Assembly (NCBI RefSeq): GCF_015278125.1
Contig: NZ_JADILO010000001.1
Location: 1 to 64,000, forward strand
Origin: Vibrio fluminensis
GTDB lineage: Bacteria; Pseudomonadota; Gammaproteobacteria; Enterobacterales; Vibrionaceae
Length of the DNA stretch: 64,000 nt
Reading direction: 5' to 3'
In this document: positions 26,782 through 34,587 of the stretch, in pieces
How the letters are laid out: the number at the start of each line of letters is the position of its first letter
Numbering within the stretch: position 1 is the stretch's first letter
Made by a program: the position numbers and the translations under genes
The notes under the pieces: model-generated
Told to the model about the DNA's origin: nothing
The model's database searches: none
Seen by the model: only the letters and a program-made list of their open reading frames with translations

Positions 26782-26806
26782 GGGGGCTTTTGCCCCTGTA
26801 TTTTTT
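26782..26806 (+). terminator. Terminator after the phage coat gene
   Basis: The stem GGGGC / GCCCC with a TTTT loop is followed by TGTATTTTTT. It lies 16 nt after the coat gene stop and should separate high coat expression from the downstream morphogenesis genes. Confidence 0.85.
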
Positions 26807-26817
26807 AAGGTGTTGAT

Positions 26818-26886
26818 ATGCAAATTACATTCGAATCTTACGCCATTATCACCATGCTGATTGGTTTTTGGTTATTGCATCGCTAA
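26818..26886 (+). CDS. 22-aa hydrophobic phage peptide (minor-coat candidate)
   Basis: A very short frame, MQITFESYAIITMLIGFWLL plus a basic HR end. AAGG lies 8 nt upstream. It is almost entirely one membrane helix and sits between coat and pIII genes, the place of the tiny pVII/pIX tip proteins of M13. It is too short to be sure, but ribosome site, position and composition all fit. Confidence 0.5.
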   Translation: MQITFESYAIITMLIGFWLLHR

Positions 26887-26903
26887 TAGTATGAGGTTTG
26901 ATA

Positions 26904-28340
26904 ATGAAAAACACTTTTCTCATCATTGCTTTCTTACTAGCACTCTATTCTTTCAATTCAAACGCAAATACTATCAATAGAAATGATGCTTATGTCTGTA
27001 AAGACGATGTTTCTGGTGAAGTACTAGGTCACGCATCAAGTTATGAAGGGTGTGAAATCTATAAAGAACAAGCTACACATTTTCCATTATGTACGGGGCC
27101 TTCTTTTTATCAATTCTCCGATCGCCATTATATTCGTTGTTGGCGTGGTATCGCTAAACCACATTTAATGCGTATAACACGTACGCAACTTGATACTTGC
27201 CCTTCGAGTCACGCAATAGACAACGGCGATGGCACCTGTTCTTTTGGTGAACCGCCACCTCCGCCACCTCCTCCTACTTGTCCTGAAGAAGGAACGTTCT
27301 ATAAGTCTTTGTATGGTCCAGCGTCCTTCAATAATAGAAAATCTTGCTTCCCGAACAACTGTGCTATTGCTTTCCAAACTGAAAGCTCAGTCTATGTGGA
27401 AACTGAGTCGGATGGCGTTTGGAAAACCAGTTTAGAATTGTTCTACACCGGTGAATCATGCAGCTACAGTGCAGATAATGCGAGTGTCGTCGAAATGAGT
27501 CACGTATTCTCTGTACCTGACAATGTACATCCTACAGGTGACGCACCGCCGGAAAATTATGAGCCGATTTATCAGAACGACACTCCGTCATATAACGGGG
27601 GCGACTCAAGTTCAGATCTACCAACTGATAATTCTTCAACGCCTTTACCCAATCCTGAACCGATTGCAAAAGATCCTGACTCAGAACTGACTAAAGCAGA
27701 AAATTCAATTGTTGGCGAAGTCAGTATTTCAAATCAGCATTTAGAGAACATCACACATGAGCTCGGGCAAATTCTAGATCAAGATTCCAGTACCAATGGT
27801 CACATCATCAGTTACCAGAAACACATGTTAACTGAGCTTAAAAAGTTAAACGAACAATCAACGTCAGGAGGTGGCAGTCAGGTTGGCGGAGATAATTCAG
27901 GTACGACTCCATCAGTAGCTAATTACTCTTGTGATTCAACTGCCCCAAATCTGTTTCAATGCGAAGGTGATGTCATCTTGTGTATGCAAGCAAAAATCCA
28001 GTATGACAATCATTGCGTTACAGAGCACATCAATAGCTTAGAGTCAGCATTGGCAGACCAATTCAATAATATTGATAACGCCGCGGCGATTGTTCAAGAG
28101 GACGTAGTGAATCTAGCTGAATTGGACACACGCTATTTAGACAATGGCATTCAAGTCCAAGGCAGTTGCCCTGCACCAATTGACGCCAGCTACACCAACC
28201 CGTTATCAGGTAGAAGCGAGACCTTTTCCATTGATTACACAGCATTTTGCACCCTTATCGAATGGCTTGCTCCAATCATCGTTGCTTTAGGTTGGTTGAG
28301 TGGTATTTACGTTATCGGTCGACTACAAGGAGTATATTGA
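26904..28340 (+). CDS. Phage adsorption protein (pIII/OrfU-like)
   Basis: 478 aa from the ATG at 26904 with GAGG upstream. It has a signal peptide (cleavage near SNA), a Cys-rich N-terminal half likely with several disulphides, a PPPPPPP linker near 116-122, a Ser/Gly/Asp-rich region, and a C-terminal anchor (EWLAPIIVALGWLSGIYVIG). The layout matches tip adsorption proteins that bind pilus and Tol receptors. Sequence conservation in this class is low, so the call rests on architecture and position. Its stop overlaps the next ATG (TGATG). Confidence 0.85.
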   Translation: MKNTFLIIAFLLALYSFNSNANTINRNDAYVCKDDVSGEVLGHASSYEGCEIYKEQATHFPLCTGPSFYQFSDRHYIRCWRGIAKPHLMRITRTQLDTCPSSHAIDNGDGTCSFGEPPPPPPPPTCPEEGTFYKSLYGPASFNNRKSCFPNNCAIAFQTESSVYVETESDGVWKTSLELFYTGESCSYSADNASVVEMSHVFSVPDNVHPTGDAPPENYEPIYQNDTPSYNGGDSSSDLPTDNSSTPLPNPEPIAKDPDSELTKAENSIVGEVSISNQHLENITHELGQILDQDSSTNGHIISYQKHMLTELKKLNEQSTSGGGSQVGGDNSGTTPSVANYSCDSTAPNLFQCEGDVILCMQAKIQYDNHCVTEHINSLESALADQFNNIDNAAAIVQEDVVNLAELDTRYLDNGIQVQGSCPAPIDASYTNPLSGRSETFSIDYTAFCTLIEWLAPIIVALGWLSGIYVIGRLQGVY

Positions 28341-28675
28341 TGCCCTATTTCTTAACTTTTTTGGCGACACTCGTTGTGCCAATGATTCCTAGTATTGTTA
28401 GAGGTTTAGTGTCTTACACTGCTGTCTCTGTCGGCTTTAGTTTGGTTGCTTATACTGGCTTGAACTTGGCTCTCGATACATTGGTTGATTTTATTCAAAG
28501 TAATCTAAATGGATTACCTTCCGACCTCGCCTCTATCGTTGCAATTAGTGGTTTCCCTCAAGCGGTCAATGCGTTTTTAACGTGTCTCGTTTTCTCCTTT
28601 ACATTGTCAGGTTTATTCCAAACGACTGGCTATCGTCCTTCTTGGCGACGACCTTCCAACCCAACTGGCTTATAG
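28340..28675 (+). CDS. Phage minor coat protein (pVI-like, DUF2523)
   Basis: 111 aa from the ATG at 28340; AAGGAG lies 8 nt upstream, inside the end of the previous gene. Three hydrophobic segments (FLTFLATLVVPMIPSIV, AVSVGFSLVAYTGLNLAL, FLTCLVFSFTLSGLF) and a basic tail match the DUF2523 family, which occupies the gVI position between the adsorption and zot genes. Confidence 0.88.
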   Translation: MPYFLTFLATLVVPMIPSIVRGLVSYTAVSVGFSLVAYTGLNLALDTLVDFIQSNLNGLPSDLASIVAISGFPQAVNAFLTCLVFSFTLSGLFQTTGYRPSWRRPSNPTGL

Positions 28676-28684
28676 AGGTTTAAT

Positions 28685-30028
28685 ATGCTTTATGCATTCT
28701 CCGGTGGTATGGGTACTGGAAAAACCTTAAACGCCATCAAGTATATAATTGAAAATGATAACTTTGCCGGTCGTCCAACCTATTATCATGGCATCCGGGT
28801 TGTGCTGTTTGACTATAGCGTCTGCGCAAGTTTTCAGGGGTTCCTCTACGGTGAATATTGGATTGAAAACTCAAACAATAAGGCGCTACAGAAAAAACTT
28901 GAGCAAATTGATGACGAGGGACGCTTGGCAGAACTCGACGACTTTCCTTATCTTGCTGCAAGATATGCTCAACATGATCCAATGAAGCAATGGCTCAAGT
29001 GGTTTAAAAAACTGGCTTCCCCTAAACGTCTCGCTATCTACCAAGAAGCTTTATCGATTCTCGGAAAAGAAGAATGCGATTTAACTTATGATGATATAAA
29101 AGAGATGAACCTAACGTGGACACAATTCGATAATCATCTCGAAATTCACGAGCTGCCAGCTGGTTCAGTTATCCTCGCAGATGAAGTTCAAAACCTTTTC
29201 CCAATAAGACCTTCTGCCGCCAAAGTTCCGCCTCATGTAGAGTTTGTAGCAACGCACCGACACAGCGGTCAAGATTTGGTGTATATATCGCAAGACTTTA
29301 AGGACGTAGACCAATTCATTCGCAGACGAATTCAAAGTTACACCCATATAGAGTTTTTTGGTCGAGACTTCATTAATCGCTATCACCACAACAAACTTTT
29401 CAACCCTGAATCGAAATCAGATCTTAAAAAGGTCGGCAGTGAAACCGTTAAGAGAGACAGTAAGTATCATGGTGTCTATCTCAGCTCGGTAAAGCACACT
29501 CACAAAGTAAAATTTAATCCTTTGCTGAAAAAATTGGCGTTTAAGCTTTTATTGGCAATGGCCGTCGTGGGTTTTTGTATCTACCTAATCTTGTTCCACA
29601 CCATGATTGGCAAGTCGTTTATTAGCTATGACAAATCAACTAAAGAAGCTAATTCAACAGAACAAACTCAGGAAGCAAGTTCAGTTGAACACAAGTACAC
29701 AAAAAGCGGTATTCGATTAGTCCCCGAATCAGATACTGAGTATCTCCGCAACTTTATTCCTCGTACTGATTTTCTACCTTTTAGTGCACCTATCTATGAC
29801 GGGTTAACGTCGCAAGCTCTCGATTATCCAGAACTTACGTGCGTATCAACGGTCAAGTCTTGCAAGTGCTTCACTCAACAAAAAACAATCTACTCGGTAC
29901 CGGTTGAATCATGTCGCCACATTGCGCGATATGGATTCTTCGACCCATTCCACTCTCCGGAACGCGAACGTTCACAGTCAAGGAGTGCCGGTAACAGCGA
30001 ACTACATCAAGGAGGGTTACACCAGTGA
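28685..30028 (+). CDS. zot: Zonula occludens toxin-like phage assembly ATPase (pI)
   Basis: 447 aa. The N-terminus carries Walker A GGMGTGKT (residues 7-14), a Walker B-like VILADEVQNLFP near 161, and an R-rich region. A membrane helix (about 285-308, LLAMAVVGFCIYLILF) is followed by a periplasmic tail with Cys (CVSTVKSCKCF). Zot/pI proteins extrude the phage through the inner membrane and contact the secretin. The name does not imply toxicity. The stop overlaps the secretin start (GTGA). Confidence 0.93.
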   Translation: MLYAFSGGMGTGKTLNAIKYIIENDNFAGRPTYYHGIRVVLFDYSVCASFQGFLYGEYWIENSNNKALQKKLEQIDDEGRLAELDDFPYLAARYAQHDPMKQWLKWFKKLASPKRLAIYQEALSILGKEECDLTYDDIKEMNLTWTQFDNHLEIHELPAGSVILADEVQNLFPIRPSAAKVPPHVEFVATHRHSGQDLVYISQDFKDVDQFIRRRIQSYTHIEFFGRDFINRYHHNKLFNPESKSDLKKVGSETVKRDSKYHGVYLSSVKHTHKVKFNPLLKKLAFKLLLAMAVVGFCIYLILFHTMIGKSFISYDKSTKEANSTEQTQEASSVEHKYTKSGIRLVPESDTEYLRNFIPRTDFLPFSAPIYDGLTSQALDYPELTCVSTVKSCKCFTQQKTIYSVPVESCRHIARYGFFDPFHSPERERSQSRSAGNSELHQGGLHQ

Positions 30029-31209
30029 AACTATTCTTCCTCACCTTACTCATTTCATTCTCTGCATACAGTCAGAATGTTGCCAACTTGAGTGGTAAAA
30101 CACTCGATGAGTTCTTTATCGTATCTTCGGAGGTTTTTGAAAAAACGATTATTGTTGATCCAGAGGTCAATGACTCAGTAAAGGTTTATCAAGTCAGTTA
30201 TGCTGCAAATTTCAGAGATGTATGGTTCAGCGTTATGCGCGCACACAATCTAGTGTATGTAGAGAGTGATAGTGTCATACGTGTACAACCTAAAAACAAA
30301 CTGAAAGCAGGAAATAGTATCGTCACCAAAACATACAGCCTTTCGCACGTTAAAGCATCCCAGTTACTTGAGCCCTTGCAGACCTCTTTAAAAGTACAAT
30401 CATCTCTGCTCGATGTTCCCGACATTACAGCGGTTTCAAGTATCATCGCGGATTCGGCTCTAATGGTTACGGCCCCCCAAACAATCCAAACTAACGTTAG
30501 GCAACTCATCAAAGAAATCGATCGGCCTCAGCAACAAATAAAAGTTCGCGCTGCGATTGTGGAAACAATGGATGGTAGCCTCCGCGATTTAACTGTAGAT
30601 ATGGCAGCTGGCGCCGGTGCAATACAAGCGGCTTTCGAAGGTTCGATTGCTGGTTTTATGCCGCTCGCACCCAACGCAACTATTCGGTCCGAAGATTTCA
30701 CGGCATTTGTTCGATTCATAGAGTCCAATGACAAAACTGAGTTATTGAGCCAACCGGAACTTACCATCATGCATGGCAAAGAAGGATTGATATCCGTTGG
30801 ACAAGAGCTCCCTTTTATCACTGGCAGTTTTACTACTGAAGGCGATTCGAGTGACAAGCCATTCCAAACGATTGAGCGTAAAGATGTGGGCTTATCTCTT
30901 TATGTCATGCCCTATATTGGAGCCGATGGAACAATACAACTTAAGATTAGACAAGAGCTAAGTCGAGTAGATAAATCCATTGAAGCAAGTGACATTGTAA
31001 CCTCTAAAAGACAGCTCGATACTACACTCTCTGTGCGTTCTGGTCAGACTATTGCACTTGGTGGTATGACTTCGACAGACAGTCAGATGGTAAATGTGAA
31101 AGTTCCAATTCTTGGCGACATTCCATTCTTAGGTCTGCTCTTTAGTTCGGAATCAGAAAAAACCACTAAGCGTACCTTAAGTGTCGTGCTTTACATCGAG
31201 CACGTTTAA
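30025..31209 (+). CDS. Phage-encoded secretin (pIV-like)
   Basis: 394 aa starting at a GTG with AAGGAGG upstream, overlapping zot by 4 nt. A signal peptide (LFFLTLLISFSAYS) is followed by N-type domains (TIIVDPEVNDSVKVYQVSY, VTKTYSLSHVKAS) and the secretin barrel (LLSQPELTIMHGKEGLISVGQELPF, VGLSLYVMPYI, TTLSVRSGQTIALGGM, VPILGDIPFLGLLF). It forms the outer-membrane exit channel. The phage therefore does not depend on the host EpsD channel that CTX phage borrows. Confidence 0.95.
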   Translation: MKLFFLTLLISFSAYSQNVANLSGKTLDEFFIVSSEVFEKTIIVDPEVNDSVKVYQVSYAANFRDVWFSVMRAHNLVYVESDSVIRVQPKNKLKAGNSIVTKTYSLSHVKASQLLEPLQTSLKVQSSLLDVPDITAVSSIIADSALMVTAPQTIQTNVRQLIKEIDRPQQQIKVRAAIVETMDGSLRDLTVDMAAGAGAIQAAFEGSIAGFMPLAPNATIRSEDFTAFVRFIESNDKTELLSQPELTIMHGKEGLISVGQELPFITGSFTTEGDSSDKPFQTIERKDVGLSLYVMPYIGADGTIQLKIRQELSRVDKSIEASDIVTSKRQLDTTLSVRSGQTIALGGMTSTDSQMVNVKVPILGDIPFLGLLFSSESEKTTKRTLSVVLYIEHV

Positions 31210-31680
31210 GCCCCGCAGGGACAGAATCAAACCAACTATCAACACCGCCGTAGGTTACGCTACGGCATACACAAATATACATTCAGCATGTGCGGAGCCT
31301 AGTACACCCTCACCGCGATTCTAGGGTTGCTCACTGAATATACTCAAAGCGATTACGACCAAAGCTTCTCCCTGCAAGAACAAACTACCTCGCATATTAC
31401 AAATTGCACCTTGGATTTTTGTTTCATGGATACTGAAGCGTTTCGTTCATTGTGTGCGCTCATGCCGGAGGGCTCGCACGGCGGAGCGCAGATGATGGGC
31501 TAACGTTAAAACCCCCGTTCTGTATTACGGGGGTAAATTGCTAGTCTTCAGTTATTCTGAGCACAAAACCAACGAACAGCCCCATCATATGTGACGATTG
31601 TCATATCTAGCATTTTTCACAATAACGTCCCATTAATTTTTAAGAATACAATCACTCCAACTTTCAATAAGGAGTAACTT
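31210..31680. other. Hairpin-rich phage intergenic region
   Basis: 470 bp without a gene, between the secretin and the OLD-family gene. It contains at least three stems: 31247-31266 (GCCGTAG/CTACGGC), 31455-31490 (TGCGCTC/GAGCGCA with inner GCCG/CGGC), and 31511-31534 (ACCCCCGT/ACGGGGGT). Such clusters in filamentous phages hold the replication origins and the packaging signal. The stems are seen; the functions are inferred. Confidence 0.6.
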
Positions 31681-33474
31681 ATGTATCTTCATACATTAGA
31701 AATAAAAGGTTACAAACGCTTAGTTGATGTAAAAGTAGAATTTAATGACGCAACCTTTTTAATTGGTCAAAACAATAGTGGTAAGAGCTCACTATTAAAA
31801 GCTGTCGAATACCTACTCCACGGTAAGCAGATTCCTACAGAAGAATTTCATTCAGTAAAAGATGACGAAACGGGCGAATGCTCTATTGCAACTGATAAAG
31901 TAGTAATGGAAGCAGAGTTTAGAGATGTATCTCCCGATTCAAACACGTGGCGAGGGTTCGCAGGTAGAACGTTTACTTATGAGGTTCCAGAAGGTTCTGA
32001 AGAGTCTGGGATAAATATCATATATCGTAAAGAATGGACTCCTGGTAAAGCTCCCGTACATTATTTGAAATCTTACGTTCGTAATTTGAAAGAAGAATAT
32101 GTATCTGCCAAAACCATACAAGACCTAATAAGCCTAGGTATCAGTGAAGATTTAGCTATTGAGACGTTTGATTCGAACAAAGGCAATCTAAACGTAGCGA
32201 AAAACAAAGATCGAATGGATTCAATAGATGAACTTTGGGACATTACTACAGAAGAAACTTTTTTTAAAAATCCCGGCGGTATTGCTGCCAACGTTTTGAC
32301 CAAATTACCTAGATACCTTTTAATTCCGGCTGAATCCGGAGAGGATCAACTTTCAAAGCCTTCAGGCACTTTGCAAAAGACTTTGAAAGAATTATTTAAA
32401 GATGTTCGAGACAACTCTGTTCATTATGCTCAGGCACAAGTGCACTTAAATAACTTGTCTGCCGAATTAGACCCTACAGATGTTGATTCTGACTTTGGAA
32501 AACTCTTAGGTCAGTTGAACAATGTTATGTCCACAGTCTTTCCGGAATCTAAAGTTCACGTCTCTGCTGACTTAAGTAACCCAGATGAAGTTCTAGTACC
32601 CAAGTTTGATATTGAGTTGGAAAGTAATGTGAGAACTCCAATTTCAAATCAGGGTACTGGTGTAATTCGCTCTGCAGTTTTTAGTTTATTACGTTTTAGA
32701 AAAATTTGGGAAGAACAGCGAACAGCACATAACACTCGTGGTCTTATCATTTGTTTTGAAGAACCCGAGATTTTCCTTCATCCGTCAGCAGCGAATCAAA
32801 TGCGTTCAACAATTTATGACTTAGTTGGTCGCAATAATCAAATCATCGCATCTACGCATTCTCCGTATATGATTGACTTGTCGCGCAAACCAAAACAGAA
32901 CTTGATTCGATTTACTAAAAATACTTTAGGTAGTGAGATTACAAACTTTAGTGTATCTGAAGCATTTCAAAATCTTCAAGAAAACGACCAACATTACGTT
33001 AAAATGCTACTTAAATTAGATGATTACGTGGCGCGTGCGTTCTTCAGTTCTCGAACAGTTCTTGTTGAAGGTGACACGGAAGATATTGTAATTAGAGAGA
33101 CAATTTTGCGCTTGCCTCAAGAACAACAAGATTATGTTCGCGCCAACTGCGAAGTTATCAAGGGACGAGGAAAGCCAGTATTGATATCTCTAATCAAATA
33201 CTTAAAAGCTGTTGGTATTGATCCTGTTGTTATGCATGATTCTGATGAAGGTACTGCGGGTGCAGAATTACACAATCAACATATTAGAAATGCTCTAAGT
33301 AATGATAGTAATTTAGTTGTTTTAAATGCGTGTATGGAGGATGCATTAGGATACACGGCACCTAGTGCTGAAAAACCATATCGCGCATACAAAGAAACAC
33401 TTAAATGGGGTCCTGAACTCACGGATATACCACCTCAATGGCGTGATATATTCACTCGGTTAATGGGAATTTAG
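31681..33474 (+). CDS. OLD-family ATP-dependent nuclease (AAA ATPase + TOPRIM)
   Basis: 597 aa. The N-terminus is an SMC/RecF-like ATPase: IKGYKRLVDVKVEF, Walker A GQNNSGKS (29-36), a signature-like region near 330, Walker B LIICFEEPEIFLHP (EE at 360-361) and the ASTHSPYMIDLS switch. The C-terminus is a TOPRIM nuclease domain: VLVEGDTE at 460-467 and HDSDEGT with the D-x-D pair at 520/522. This is the class 1 OLD layout, related to P2 Old and GajA. No gajB-type helicase gene is next to it. TAAGGAG precedes the ATG. A role in defence against other phages is likely by family but not shown here. Confidence 0.9.
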   Translation: MYLHTLEIKGYKRLVDVKVEFNDATFLIGQNNSGKSSLLKAVEYLLHGKQIPTEEFHSVKDDETGECSIATDKVVMEAEFRDVSPDSNTWRGFAGRTFTYEVPEGSEESGINIIYRKEWTPGKAPVHYLKSYVRNLKEEYVSAKTIQDLISLGISEDLAIETFDSNKGNLNVAKNKDRMDSIDELWDITTEETFFKNPGGIAANVLTKLPRYLLIPAESGEDQLSKPSGTLQKTLKELFKDVRDNSVHYAQAQVHLNNLSAELDPTDVDSDFGKLLGQLNNVMSTVFPESKVHVSADLSNPDEVLVPKFDIELESNVRTPISNQGTGVIRSAVFSLLRFRKIWEEQRTAHNTRGLIICFEEPEIFLHPSAANQMRSTIYDLVGRNNQIIASTHSPYMIDLSRKPKQNLIRFTKNTLGSEITNFSVSEAFQNLQENDQHYVKMLLKLDDYVARAFFSSRTVLVEGDTEDIVIRETILRLPQEQQDYVRANCEVIKGRGKPVLISLIKYLKAVGIDPVVMHDSDEGTAGAELHNQHIRNALSNDSNLVVLNACMEDALGYTAPSAEKPYRAYKETLKWGPELTDIPPQWRDIFTRLMGI

Positions 33475-33480
33475 TTTTAG

Positions 33481-33849
33481 CTACATTAAATCCTTTATAG
33501 CTCTTGCGTATCGCAAAATTAGCTTTGACGTATGGGCATCATTTGATGCCCCTATTTCTATAAGTGCTATTCCTAGTATTATTTGTTGGGCTGTTACCAA
33601 CTTGCCAGTCGGTAATTTCATTTTCCCATTAATCATTGCGAAGTTGTTCCATGATTTTAAATGGCTGAGTTCATTTTTTGACGCTTTTCTCATTAACCTT
33701 TTACATTCAGGAGGTATTGGTTTCCCTTTATCCCATGCTTCAACCATTTCAATACTCTTGAAACATAACTCGGCGGTTTCTTTTATTGTTAGACCACAAT
33801 TAACTCGTCTAAAAAGATAATTTTTCGTTATTTCTCGGCAAATTGTCAT
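33481..33849 (-). CDS. Phage regulatory protein, DUF3653-like (copy 2)
   Basis: 122 aa from the ATG at 33849, with AGGAGG 7 nt upstream. It is a diverged paralogue of the gene at 34126-34521. Both share T-x-x-E-x-x-E-L-C-F-K-S-(x)5-W-(D/N)-x-G-K-x-I-P-P-E-C-(K/I)-R-L and a downstream (L)-P-T-G-(K/Q)-(L/F)-(V/I)-(T/A)-(A/P)-Q-Q block. The first part resembles a helix-turn-helix. It converges with the OLD-family gene with only 6 nt between stops. Confidence 0.7.
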   Translation of the reverse strand: MTICREITKNYLFRRVNCGLTIKETAELCFKSIEMVEAWDKGKPIPPECKRLMRKASKNELSHLKSWNNFAMINGKMKLPTGKLVTAQQIILGIALIEIGASNDAHTSKLILRYARAIKDLM

Positions 33850-34125
33850 CAAAACACCTCCTATTTTATAAAATAGATAGCATTAAAATAGTGTACGTTT
33901 AATTAGTTCTAATTTTATTTTCGATCGATGTTCTAATTCCATACCTGTAATAAGAATCTGCTCGGATTTTATAAATACAGTAAATGTCAATTTATCTCAC
34001 TTTGATTACTATCGACTAGTGCATGTTCTTGCACTTAGATGCCAGCATTAAATAGATCCTTCGATGCTGGTTAGCCATTTGCTATATAGCAACATACCGG
34101 TCTCTTTTTATTGAGACCGGTTCTT
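33850..34125. other. Spacer between the two DUF3653-like genes
   Basis: 275 bp, AT-rich, probably carrying a promoter for the second copy. It includes an inverted repeat around 34041-34070 (CCAGCAT / ATGCTGG) and a palindrome at 34079-34092 (TTGCTATATAGCAA). Confidence 0.45.
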
Positions 34126-34128
34126 TTA
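34096..34128. terminator. Hairpin after the first DUF3653-like gene
   Basis: A 9-bp perfect inverted repeat (ACCGGTCTC / GAGACCGGT) with an 8-nt T-rich loop. On the plus strand it is followed by TCTTTTAT, so it is the better terminator for plus-strand transcription, but it also lies directly after the minus-strand gene's stop. Confidence 0.7.
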
Positions 34129-34521
34129 TCGCCTTTTTGCTTTGATTGTTTCTATAACTCGCGCAATCCTTAACAACTTCGACAGAATTTTAATATCATT
34201 CGGACTTGATACTTCCAGTAGACTTAACCCAGCTAACAACTGTTGTGGTGCAATAAACTGTCCCGTTGGAAGTTGAAGCAGTTCTTTAGTCATGCAGAAG
34301 CCATCCCATACTTCAGAGATACCTAGATTCCTGCTCTCATACAGTCTTATTAGTCGTATACATTCTGGAGGAATCGTTACTTTTCCATTATTCCAATCAG
34401 TGACGGTTCTCACACTTTTAAAACAAAGTTCAGATACTTCAAGTACTGTTAAACTGGAACCAATTGCTGTAAATATTTGTGTTTTTGAGCTACTATTTCG
34501 TAAGGACTTAAATTTAGACAC
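34126..34521 (-). CDS. Phage regulatory protein, DUF3653-like (copy 1)
   Basis: 131 aa starting at a GTG (34521) with AAGGA 6-7 nt upstream. It shares the LCFKSVRTVTDWNNGK-IPPEC block and the LPTGQFIAPQQLLAG block with the copy at 33481. In the circular phage it would directly follow the repressor-like gene, whose stop (34514-34516) overlaps this start by 8 nt. In the prophage that link is broken by dif and the gene faces host DNA, so its expression must come from another promoter. Confidence 0.72.
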   Translation of the reverse strand: MSKFKSLRNSSSKTQIFTAIGSSLTVLEVSELCFKSVRTVTDWNNGKVTIPPECIRLIRLYESRNLGISEVWDGFCMTKELLQLPTGQFIAPQQLLAGLSLLEVSSPNDIKILSKLLRIARVIETIKAKRR

Positions 34522-34558
34522 TTTTAAGTCCTTTTCTATTATTTAATTTATAAATATT

Positions 34559-34587
34559 ATTTAACAGTTCGCCACATAATGCGCACT
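34559..34587 (-). repeat. Right prophage attachment site (hybrid dif)
   Basis: On the minus strand: XerC arm AGTGCGCATTA, centre TGTGGCG, degenerate XerD arm AACTGTTAAAT (8 of 11 matches to the host arm). The XerC arm belongs to the host and the rest to the phage. Only TGT of the centre is shared with the left site, which places the crossover at the XerC side. Confidence 0.9.

Larger units (their letters stand above)
24040..34587. mobile_element. Integrated filamentous phage (inovirus) prophage in dif
   Basis: Both ends carry a dif-type site with the same XerC arm AGTGCGCATTA (minus strand); the distance between equivalent points is 10,520 nt. The contents follow the inovirus order: repressor-like gene (minus), replication module (RstA-like, ssDNA-binding-like), coat module (42-aa coat protein, terminator, tiny peptide, pIII-like, pVI-like), assembly module (Zot/pI, secretin/pIV), then an intergenic region and accessory genes. 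No integrase is present, as expected for a phage that uses host XerC/XerD. The organisation resembles Vibrio phages of the VGJ/Vf33/CTX type but includes an OLD-family nuclease and two extra regulators. Confidence 0.93.

Noticed and set aside
31681..33474. Gabija system
   Set aside because: The OLD-type protein resembles GajA in layout, but no UvrD-type helicase (GajB) gene follows; the next gene is a small regulator on the other strand.
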